Position numbers and translations under genes: made by a program. From positions 5,300,001 to 5,364,000 of the forward strand of contig OU015666.1 in the NCBI GenBank assembly GCA_907165275.2: a stretch of DNA of 64,000 bases. Reading direction: 5' to 3'. The notes under the pieces are model-generated. The model worked only from the letters and a program-made list of their open reading frames with translations. It ran no database searches and was not told the origin of the DNA. How positions within the stretch are numbered: the stretch's first letter is position 1; each line of letters opens with the position of its first letter. Below are positions 11,801-23,800 of the stretch, piece by piece. Source of the DNA: Zygaena filipendulae. Its lineage: Eukaryota > Arthropoda > Insecta > Lepidoptera > Zygaenidae.

Positions 11801-14800
11801 GAGATTAGTACGTTCAACCAAACAAGCAAACAAACTCTTCAGCTTTATCATTAGTACCTATAAATTAACAAATACAAAGTAGGTATATGCATAGGTAATA
11901 GTAAAAAATATTATAAGCTTTTGAAAATTACTTCACGTGATCACATAGATATCACGAAAAGATGAAGTTTGACCTACCAACACGATGAGTCTGTAACTTG
12001 CAGTTTCGGAGATATGAGCTGTCGAAAATTTGACCATGTGATCACATAGATATCACAAAACATGAAGTTTGAGTACCAACGTGATATGACTGCGTCCTAT
12101 AGTTTCGGAGTTATAAGTGTTCAAAAATTTTGTCACGTGAACACATAGATACCACGAAAACATGAAGTACAGCAACATGATGGGGTTGTCTCATACTAGT
12201 TTCGAGGGTATGAGCTTTACAAAAAAAATTTTTTTTTTTAAGATATTAAAAATTTGATCACGTGGTCACACAGACACAATAAAAATATGAAGTTGTACCA
12301 ACATTATATGGCTGCGTGTCATTGCTGATTGCATCGAAGATAAAAGTTAAATTACCCTGGGCCGTGGTGAGATACAACCATTCGAAAATATGGTCTCTCT
12401 CTTTTACGCATCGAGAAAACAAGAAAGAGATAGCAAGAATTTATGCAACACAAAAATATAAAATACTTGTACGGGCTACCTGTAGCTTATAAGGTATACC
12501 TACTTGTACGGGACTCAAAACAAAATGTAGTTATGCCTTCGCTTCGGCTACTAAATACCTACCAACTATATCAGTAATATGTATATTCCAAATTCAATTC
12601 TAAATTATCCCGGTAGGTAAAATTGTCAAAACTCACGGCTCAACGCCGCGACACCTTTCGATCCTTTTGGAACTCACTACAAACTACTGCATTCGGGGGA
12701 CTTGTCAGTCAACAGCCAAACCACAGCTGTTTATAGACCGGGCCGCCATTTTCGTACACATATACTGTATACGCTCTCACACAAGTAAGAGATTCGACCA
12801 AAATTTAATATTTTTGAAATGCTTATAATTATGTTATTTGTTCACTATCTGCAAAGATTTGAGACTTATGCGGCATCGAAACAAGTAGAAGTATTTTATT
12901 AAATAAAGTCTAATAAATAAAAATAGCCGTAGTGCAAGAAAACTCGGTAGGCAATTTGTATGAAAACTAGCCCTAACACCCGCGCCTTAAACGATTATTA
13001 TCTCTATTAAGTATTGAATATGAATAATAATGAAGTGGTTCTTAAGTAAATAGCTAGCACTCTTCTCCTGGAGAATAACGATCGATCGAGATCGATTTTT
13101 AGCCATAAAGCCACACTGGTGCAACATAATATATGTAATATGTATGTACTAGAATTATAGGCTGTATTTAACTCATCTTCGAATGTTTCATTTTCACTTA
13201 AGGTGCTGGTGTTAGGGCTAGTTTTCATACAAATTGCATACCGAGTTTTCTTACACTACGGCTGTTTTTGGTAATTTGAATTTATTTTATAAAATACTAC
13301 TACTGGTCTAGATGCCGCATAAGTCTCAAATCTTTGCAGATAGTGAACAAAAAACATAATTATAAGCATTTCAAAAATATTAAATTTTGGTCGAATCTCT
13401 TACTTGTGTGAGAGCGTATACAGTATAAGTGTACGAAAATGGCGGCCCGGTCTATAAACAGCTGTGGTTTGGCTGTAGACTGACAAGTCGCCGAATGCAG
13501 TAGTTTGTAGTGAGTTCCAAAAGGATCGAAAGGTGTCGCGGCGTTGAGCCGTGAGTTTGGACAATTTTACCTACCGGGATAATTTTGAATTGAATTTGGA
13601 ATATACATAATATTACTGATGTTGATGTTGTAGTTGGTAGGTATTTAGTAGCCGAAGCGAAGGCATAACTACATTTTGTTTTGAGTCACGTACAAGTAGG
13701 TATACCTTATAAGCTACAAGTAGCCCGTACAAGTATTTTATATTTTTGTGTTGCATAAATTCTTGCTATCTCTTTCTTGTTTTCTCGATGCGTAAAAGAG
13801 AGAGACCATATTTTCGAATGGTTGTATCTCACCACGGCCCAGGGTAATTTAACTTTTATCTCCGATGCAATCAGCAATGACACGCAGCCATATAATGTTG
13901 GTACAACTTCATATTTTTATTGTGTCTGTGTGACCACGTGATCAAATTTTTTATATCTAAAAAAAAAATTTTTTTTGTAAAGCTCATACCCTCGAAACTA
14001 GTATGAGAGACAACCCCATCATGTTGCTTCATGTTTTCATGTTTAAACTTCATGTTTTCATGGTATCTATGTGTTCACGTAACAAAATTTTTGAACGCTT
14101 ATAACTCCGAAACTATAGGACGCAGTCATATCACGTTGGTACTCAAATTTCATGTTTTGTGATATCTATGTGATCACATGGTCAAATTTTCGACAGCTCA
14201 TATCTCCGAAACTGCAAGTTACAGACTCATCGTGTTGGTAGGTCAAACTTCATCTTTTCGTGATATCTATGTGATCACGTGAAGTAATTTTCAAAAGCTT
14301 ATAATATTTTTTACTATTACCTATGCATACACCTACTTTGTATTTGTTAATTTATAGATACTAATAATATAGCTGAAGAGTTTGTTTGTTTGTTTGGTTG
14401 AACGTACTAATCTCAGGAAGTACTTGATCGAATTGAAAAATTATTTTCGTGTTAGATAGTCATTTATCGAGGACGGCTATAGGCTATAACATCACGCTAT
14501 GACCAATACGAGCGGAGCACGACACGACACTCACGTGGTTTTTTTCAGTAAGTTTTTTTCTCCAAATTTTTTTTTAGTCAGCTATTAGAGACGAGAATCG
14601 AATATTGAATGCCTTTTTACAAAAAAAATATCCTCGTAACGTTACACCGTGTATAATAAAGACTCTACTTTTGTAAATTTTTCCAAATGATGTAACTGTT
14701 CACTCATTATTATTTATTATTTCCTTGATTTTGTAATAAAAAAAAATAAAAAATAAAAACTGACGCGAGCAAAACCGCGGCAGGATCAACTGCCAGTAAA

Positions 14801-17800
14801 ATATTTATATTTTACAAATAATACAATATTATTATAAATCCAACTTCCCAACGCACGCTTTGATGAAACTAAATAAAAGAAGATCAATATATTCAAATGA
14901 CGCGCGACGGCTGAATGCATACAATTTTTTCGGCAGGAGGAACTATACGATAATGGTCCAGTGGTTAGAACAACTTTCGAAGAAGTCTCAATATTATATG
15001 ACTAGCTGTGCCCTGCGGTTTCACCCGCGTGAAAAGTTTTTGTGTAACAACTTTTTTTCCCGATATCCGATTTGAGTGAAACAAAGCCTATATTATGTAG
15101 CTATAGGCTAAACTTAATTTACCTGTGAAAACCACATGACAATCTGTTCAGTAGATTTGGAGATTATGGCGAACAAACAGACAGACAGACAGAAAAGAAT
15201 TTCAAAAATCTTTTTTTTGTGCTTGGTTACTCTTCTTTTATCACCCCTTTCCATTTTAGGTAAAAATATTCAATGAACACAATCGCGGATTCTACTCTTT
15301 TATTATAGTATAGAAGTATAGATAATTTTTTTTATTATCTGTAATTTTTTATGCTATTGTTTACGATTTGAAATCTAAACTGCTTTTTCATAATATAAAT
15401 TATGCACACTTCTAGATAAACTTATTATTAGAAATGCGAATATGAGTTTGTTTGTTTGTATGTTACGGTTTATTAGTCAACCGATTGTCTAGAAATTTTG
15501 CATACACTTTATTAGTAGGGGCATAGTGAAGGACACAGGGTAGTTTTTATCCCGGAATTCCCGCAGAAACTCTGAAATTAGCGTGGGTGAAACCGCGCTA
15601 ATTTCTAGGTATATTATGAAAAATAGCTAGTATTATTAAAAAAGTAAAGAACCAGTTTTTTTAAATACTTACTTCACTCATAAGAAACTACAGTATCCTC
15701 CAGTATCAGTTGTTAATTTTATAAAAATGTTTCACGCGGGTGTAACCGCGGGACACAGCTAGTAGAATATAAAATACTTTACAAACTCAACGTACCTACT
15801 GATGAAACTCAATAAAATATAAAATATTATCACGAGATAACAAAATTTAAATTTTGAAATGGAACAACGGCAGAATGCGTTTATGTTTTTTTTCGTGTAA
15901 TAACGCCAAGCGGTATATAGGTTGAGTGATATCTAGTTAATTTGTGGTTGAGTGGCTAGACCAAAGAGTATATAACCACTATGCGTACTAACGTGTGGCT
16001 CTAATCCTTTTAGAATTACGGTTCAAATCTCGGTTTATACTCATATAAACCGAGATACTAGCTGTTCCCCGCGGTTTCACCCGCGGCAATTTTGGAGATC
16101 CCGCAGGAATTCCGGGATACAAAGTACTCTATGCATATAGGGTACCTTCTCTGTACCCCTGATAACGTATATGCGAAATCTCATTAGATTTCACCGGTGT
16201 TAATTTTGGAGTTCCCGAGGGAATTCCGGGATATAAAGTACCCTATGCATATAGGGTACCTTCTCTGTACCTCTGACAACGTATATGCAAAATCTCATTA
16301 GATTTCACCGGTGTTAATTTTGGGGTTCCCGCGGGAATTCCGGCATATAAAGTACCCTATGTCCTTTTCTCTACCCCTGACAACGTGTATGCAAAATTTC
16401 GTGATGATCCGTTGAGCCATTAAGCCGTGAAAGCGTAACAGACAGACAGACAGACAGAGTTACTTTCGCATTTATAATATTATTAGTATTTAGTAGGGAT
16501 TGTAATGTCAGTGTCTTTGTGGAATTATGAACTTTTTTTGTAAAGTTATCACGAATCATACAGGTTTTGAGTTGAACTGCGATTCTATTTAGTATTGGAT
16601 ATTCTATGATTGATTTTTTTCTAAAATTAAAAACATCCTAGTTGATGACGTAAATTACATAGACTGCTGAAATATAAAGATGATGGTATTATGGTCATAG
16701 TGTCGGAGATATTATAAGATTTAAATTTTTTTATCACCAAGTAAATCCCGAAATCTTGAAATTTAGATTAGGACCTAGAGTTATTTTTATACCCAAAATT
16801 ATTTTCAGTCCCAATATTTACGCAAGTAGGTACGGTACGTGTGTAACCTGCAGGGAAAGGTTGTATTGAAAATAAGTTCAATATTTTTATTTAACTTTAT
16901 CCATCTTTATATACACACCGGCAGAATTAGCGGAACATAAAAAGGCAGAGTATAGAAATAATTACATATATATATTAAAACAAATTATTATCAGGCATGA
17001 AGTAACAAACTAATATACATCTTTTAACATCGACTTTAAGAAGTTTTTAGTTAAATTTTATTAACAATTATCAAAATAAAAAAAAATAAAAAAAATCTGT
17101 AGTTTGTGAGAACACAGACAATGTTGCAAATAAAAGTTAAATCACGAAGGGGAAACACACGTTATTAATCGTTCATTTATTTAGTGTTAAAATCACAGTA
17201 ATCTTTAATTTGCAACATTATTTGTGTGCCCACAAATTAGAGAAAAATTGTTTTTTTTATTATTATTTTAAATAAAATTTAATAATTTTATTACAAACTT
17301 TTAAAGTGTTAAAAGATGTATATTAATTTATTACTTCAAGTCTAATTATTATTTGTTTTAATATATATACGTAATTATTTCTATACTCTGCCTTTTTATG
17401 TTCCGCTAATTCTGCCGGTGTGTATATTTTCTTAGATTCTAGTTCTATATCCTTTAAATTTTCTTTTTTGGAATTAAAATAAAATTCCAAAAAAGAACGA
17501 AAAATAAATCGTTTATAGATCTATAAATAAGTATATATAAACAAATTTGAGAAAATTAGTTACAAAAAGTGGAATCGCAATCTTAGATTTGAACACGAGA
17601 TTTTCACGATTCATTATTTACAAAGAGAGACGTATTACACCACAGCGCCACCGAGACTCAAACACAATAAGTCAAATTCAGAATCAGATTCGGCTAATAC
17701 TAATCGATTTGCATGTGTGTGTGACTACGTTTCGGGCGGTTATTCCTAATTTTCTTGTAATTAAAGGATAATAATGCGCGTAAGACCATATAAAAATTTT

Positions 17801-20800
17801 AAATGAAAGATGTATTAAACACTCATCCTGTCGCATTTATCATCAAAATCTATCTTTTAGCTTGCGATTCTCTGTAAATTGAGAAAACACTTTTATGGCG
17901 CCGCCCACGGCCTCTATCGGCTGAGAGGCTGCATAATATGGTAGCGCGCCACCTTAATGTGTCTGTTTGTCCTAAAGTATATATTTAAATAATAATAAGC
18001 GAGAATGTGCCTGCCGATAAACTTGCAGTTTATGCAGTTTGGCAGAAAGTAGTATTCAGGAAATATGATGTATATAAATAAAAAAATAAAAAAATATATA
18101 AAAGTATCTATTGGAACATGCAGTGTCCAGTAAAAATTTCTCTTATATATGTATGCTACTATACATATAGCTACTACATTAGGGGTGAGTACAATTTATG
18201 AATACCCTTGTTGTCAACATGGGATGGTGTTCATGTGGTGGTTTCCCGTAGGAGAATATCTCCCACAGCGTGGTAGCAAACGCCCAGATGTCACCACGCA
18301 CCGACCGCTTGGCCAGATTCATGTCGGAGAAGAACTCGGGTGGCATCCAATGTATACTGTAAATAAACAATAGCATCTTAATTTTTAATGTCCCTTTCAC
18401 TAACAACTACTTCATAACTTCACTTTACACATTATTAATAATAACCAGCGATTATTAATAAATCCCCGCATTTAATTAATTGACCGTAACATATATTGTT
18501 TTAATTATACTGTTTCTCGTGATTAGCGGGTACGCATGGTGACCTACTGTGCGCCAATCGGGTCGTGACGTGTATAGTAAGGACTAGAAAAAAAAATTTG
18601 TATGTGTCAGCTCTGATGCACGACTGGAGTTTACTCTTGAAATTGTAAATAACTTCTAGTTGCCATAGCAACGGTTCGACTGCGCATGTCTGAGCAGCTC
18701 ATTTGTAAATAACAACGTCTAGTTGCCATAGTCACGTGCGCAAGATAAGTTGCACACGAACATAGCGGAGAAAGTTTGATTTTACTCCCCATAAACATTC
18801 ATAAACTTTCCCCGCGGGCTTAAATAAAAATCGACTGTTAAGGTGTGAACTCCAAAATAAATTTGTTAATAATGATGCGTATGCGTACTCGTGTTGTGTG
18901 TAGGGGCTGGCGGAGGGCCCGGAGAGCTTGACGAGCACCCGGTCGGCGTCGCGCGCGGCCAGCAGCAGCCGGCGGCAGCGCACGCGGCCGTGCACCACGC
19001 CCGCCTCCGACAGGTCCCACAGCGCGTGCGCCACGCCCGCGCACACCTTCTTCAGCTGCAGCGACGTCACGCTGGCGCGGTTCTCTCTGCCACGCACCGA
19101 CATTCACATTTGTATACTTAATATATTTAACGTTTTCTCTGAGATTTATGAGTGGTTTTTTTACATCCTGTATATTATGTATGTTTGTACACCAGTAGTT
19201 ATATAATTATATAGATATGTGTGTATATATGTATGTACACCCATTATGTATTAAGGTATAATTATAAAAATATAATAGGGTAAAAATATACGAGTGCTGA
19301 ACAGTCAAAAGTGAACGTTTTCCGAAAGTTTCGATACAAATTAACAATACTGTATTCAAAACAGGACTACGCCACAAACTTATTGCGCAAAAAATATGTC
19401 TCCTCTATATCTCCACCGATGTGGTCAGAATAAAATAATTGAAACAAGCTCTTGGGTACTCCCGTATTGAATTGTCTAAGGTCAACTAACTAGTCAAAAC
19501 AACCATGTCAAAATATTGTGAGCGCCTTCTTAAGCTGTAGAATCATAATTATGGAGATGCGTTCTACTCTCGGAGGAGTCCAGATTCGAGGTAGAGGCGC
19601 GTCGACATCATGGCGGAGACGGGACGCTTCGCCTTCGGCCTCGACCTCGTCTTCATCTTATGATGACGACATGTTGAATAGTAAAAAAAGCAGTTACCCG
19701 TGTCAAATACCTACTCGTATCAACTGTTTGTACCTAAATCACACAAAAGAAGCGAAACTTCCCGCACCCCACCAACCCCATATACTCACCTTAAATACAC
19801 GTCAAACGGTCCGTACGGCAGGTACTCGAGCACCATGGCGGTGGGCGAGCTGAGCGTCACGCCATACAATCGGACAACGGACGACGAATGCACGCAGGAC
19901 CACTTGCTGGCCAGTTCGATGAAGTCCTGCCAAAATTATTAGTTACTATTTGTTCCCCGCGGTTTCAGTAGCGTTCCCGCCCGAATTCCGAGATAAAAGT
20001 ACCATAATATTTTTTCTATACCCCTGACGAGTATGCTTTTCCTTTTATGTCGGTAGACAAAAGGAAATTTCATGATGATCGCCGATTCGTTACGTATGGC
20101 ACGACCGCGACCGTCATCATTCTGTTTAACAATTTAACGTAGGTATTTAAGAAGAAGAAGAAGAAGATATTTAGGTGTACAAATACTGGAATTGGAAATA
20201 AAAAATTGTATAATACCTTTAAGTGATCATTGATTTTATCTTTGTGAAGTGTCTTGAACGCCACCATAAGTTTCTTGGTTTCGTCGAGTTTCCAAAGGGC
20301 TTTGTACGTAGCCGTGATACCACCAGAGCCAATCCTCTCAGAACCTAATAAAACAAAATAAAATAAACCTTCAAGAACTTCTTCTTCAAAAACTTAAAAA
20401 TATTGACTTAGACTGGTGGCGATTCTACATACCTGTAATAATTTCAACCTAAAGTTCTCTGTAAATATTCGTATTTGTAAATTTGGAGGTTTTGTCCGAT
20501 TTCATGCGATATAATAATGTGATTCTCAAGTTCAAAGGTGGACCATTGGAAACTAATCTTTACGGATCAGAAGGTTTTGGAAGCTAAATGCCCATAGGTG
20601 CACATCGACTGCAATATAAAGTGATCTGCAGAGGGCAAAACGTCCTCAATTTAACACGACTGCTAGTTTTCAAAGCAAAAGGTCCTTATTGCTGAATGTT
20701 CGCATTGCAAAGCGTCATGAGAGCTAGACCTTTTTTAACCGACTTTCAAAAAGGAGGTTCTGCATTCGATTGTATGTATGTTTTTTAGTTAAGCGAAACT

Positions 20801-23800
20801 TGATGATTGTGTAATGTAATACGCTTTTAGTACTGATATTCCAATAAATTTTAGAACGTGACAAAATCTCCAATTTTAACATAATAGCAAAAATCTAAAT
20901 TTCAAGTAGGTAGGTATTATATTACATCATTTAAAAAATGTTTAAAAAACCATTTCTTATTGAAGTTCCGTTTATTGTTCCAAGTATTCATCAGACTCAG
21001 TTTCCTCTAGCAAATTAACTAATTCACACTCTTTCGTACAAGCATTCATTTTAGACGCGATGCATCTCTTTAATTTTATACTAGTATTATCGACGGAGGA
21101 TGTTTTTCCTCCTTCCCGCACAGGTAGTTTATCTTTACATCTCTTACTGCAAAACGCAAAACAAATTGCACAATACACAACAAAACATAACGAGAATACA
21201 AACGAAACACCTATTATAATACGAACTGTTACTTTAGCTTCTAAGAAACTGTGAATGATCCATAGGAAGGGATTCGGTTTCACTGCGACCTTGTGAATGT
21301 TTGTGATCCATCTTAAACCTAAGTCTGGTTGTTCCACAATACACATCCAGACTCCAGTGTCATTGAACAGTGCATTGCGAACTTTTAAAGTATGCCTAGA
21401 ATCAATGGTAGCAATATCTGCCCAAGGGTAAAATGTTTCGTTTAAAAACCATTTCACTAATAAATTCATGTAAATCGATGACAAAGCAGACGTCTTACAA
21501 GTTAGACTAAATGGTGATCTCTCTAGTATGATTTTATCTAATCCTGCAGACTCTATTGCTATTACAAATACTTTTACAGGTGTTTTAATTTCACCACTCG
21601 CTACGACACAAATATAGACGCCGTTATCAGATTTGGACAACTTTTTTAGCACGATTGAGTTATTGCCTTTCGTATATTTGTTGTAATTATTAAAGTTTAG
21701 TTCTTTTCCTTCAAAAGTCCAAGTTATTTTTGAACTAGGTGATTCGCGTTCAATTCTAGAAATTATTTTAGTTGGTAATTCCAAAGAGACACCTTCCCCT
21801 TCTTTGATGCGGATATTAAAATAGTCTTTTAGCATATCAATTTTAATGAGTTCGTATGTTTCTGGAGCAATATCACCGCAATGGTAGTCATTACATTTGC
21901 CACTGTCAATAGACGGGCCGTCACATATTTTTCCGAAGATGTTAGGCTTAGGATTCGTGCACGTTCGCGACCGAAACTGTAAAGTTGAAATATGTTTACT
22001 AAAAATTACTGAATAAAAAGTGAATGAACACAAGTAATGCAGAATCTTACGCCAAAGCCTTTGCCACATGTGACAGAACAATGCCAATCGGACCATTGAG
22101 ACCAGCCTCCGTCGATTGGACCTTCGTCTATATCTGGCGGATCACAATTGGCGGTCCAGAGAACCCATCCATTTTTGCACAATATCGTAAAGAAGTAAAT
22201 CACTAAAGGTTCCGCAGGCTTCCATTTCATTATGACTACGTTATTACTGTAAATAATCAAAAGCCGATCCTTTTGATAAATATCAAAACGATTCCAAAGA
22301 TTTTTTCTAAATATATCATGACGATATTTCCTCGTATGGAGAATTTGAGATTTTAGAATAGTCGTATTCGTAATGCATATAGTATTACGATTTCCGTTTG
22401 TTCTACCCATTTCTATTGTTAAATAGGTTTGGTCATCTAAAAACAAGAGAGATCATAAATAAAAAAATTACTGAATGCTGTTAGTCAATATTTAAGTAGG
22501 TACACGCATATTTGTAACCTGGAAATCGGAGCAACGGTATAATGACTTCTCCAGTTCCCCGAAAATATAAGGTTAGGTTCTGATGAACATTAGCAGAGGA
22601 TTTCCATATTCCAATTGGAAATATCTTGGACAGCATTACGGTGCTAGTATTTTCGGTGTGACATTGTTTAATAGGGAAATAGACACCGGTCACATTACTC
22701 CCACTGTCGCCTATCGCACTGTAAGATAGCAGCACCGCATCGAAAACAAACATCGTACTTGCGGCTCTCCATTCAAATGTTACAGGATGGCTATTCATTT
22801 GAAAACTTAATCTGATTTCACCTTTCAAAATTTGGAGTCTGAAATTTCCCCATTTACCAGACGGTATTATGTGTGGAAATGTTTTCTCTAGAAGAGTTAT
22901 ATCTGTATTGTTTACTTTATCTTTATAGAGCAGCTTCAACTTTTCATTGCCACCATGGCCGATATCAAGTGTCAGGTATTTTAATTTGTCCATTGAAAAA
23001 ACTTTTAAGCAAAGTCCATTGGAAAAATCAGGATTCCATTGTTTTGAAAAAAACCGAAGCCCACCTTCTGGACCTATTTAAAAAAACTTTATTTATTTAC
23101 AGCCAGTATTTAAATATTATTACATTTATGTTTTTATCGATACCAGAGTGCTTCCATTCGGGTAAAATATAAATATATCTTGGCTCTTCATTATTTTCCG
23201 TGAATACGAGAACTACATGAGTTTCGTCTTTCTCACAATCCTTAACGTCACATAAATCTCTGTCTACATTTCCTTTTGTGAAACACCAAGCACCTTTAGT
23301 AAGCGCAATAATATAAATTTAAAAATAAAGTTCTTCTAGACATATTTTATTAAGTACAGAATAGACTAAAAACCTGCAATACTTCTTGTGGGATTTCTAC
23401 AATAATTATTCGCCATCGATACATTGCCTTCTGGATAAAGTGTGTCATTTGTTACAACAATATTTTTTTCTCTCATATCAGTCCATTTGTTACAAGTGTG
23501 GTTTGATCTACAACATTATTTCTATCCATCAATTACTATGGACATACGTATAAATGAATTATACGTAATTATGAAACATTGCCAAATAGTCTAATAATTC
23601 TAGTTTTGAATACAGAAACAAAACTATGCAAAATATGTTTAAATATTAATAATACGAGATAAGAAAAAACTGACCTTGTCACAGACAATCGGCCCGCATA
23701 GTCGTCAGCTGTGCCAGACACTTTGCATACAAGTGCACTACACTTCCTCACATTGCACGCTTTTTGTCTGACGCCATCGTGAGTAAAAGCAAAACACCAC

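Larger units (their letters stand above)
8958..17957. repeat. 9-kb near-perfect palindrome (foldback-like element) bounded by TTAA
   Basis: Left arm about 8958-12990 and right arm about 13197-17957 are inverted copies around a 206-bp spacer. Both outer borders read TTAA then GGTGGCGCGCCACC (right side GGTAGCGCGCCACC), and sequence outside is unrelated. TTAA at each edge is what a TTAA-specific (piggyBac-type) insertion would leave. No transposase-like frame is visible. The right arm is about 0.7 kb longer, mostly because of a 517-bp insertion at 16910 and an extra tandem unit near 16140-16340. Arms carry nested SINE and LINE-tail copies and tandem subrepeats. The whole element lies in hop intron 13. 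Confidence 0.9.
13197..17957 (-). repeat. right arm of the palindrome
   Basis: Inverted copy of the left arm ending CCACCTTAA at 17957. In addition it carries a hairpin MITE (16910-17426) and at least one extra copy of a roughly 117-bp unit around 16140-16340 that occurs once in the left arm, showing the arms have diverged since duplication. Confidence 0.88.

Noticed and set aside
11930..12340. CRISPR-like spaced repeats
   Set aside because: Units are degenerate with no constant repeat/unique spacer pattern, and the genome is eukaryotic.
14860..15075. 71-codon frame present in both palindrome arms (also 11159-11374)
   Set aside because: It is translated SINE/LINE-tail sequence, mirrored because the arms are inverted copies; no protein family is suggested.
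18838..19206. Alternative frames over hop exon 12 on both strands
   Set aside because: GC-rich coding shadow; the pseudokinase frame with matching splice phases explains the interval.
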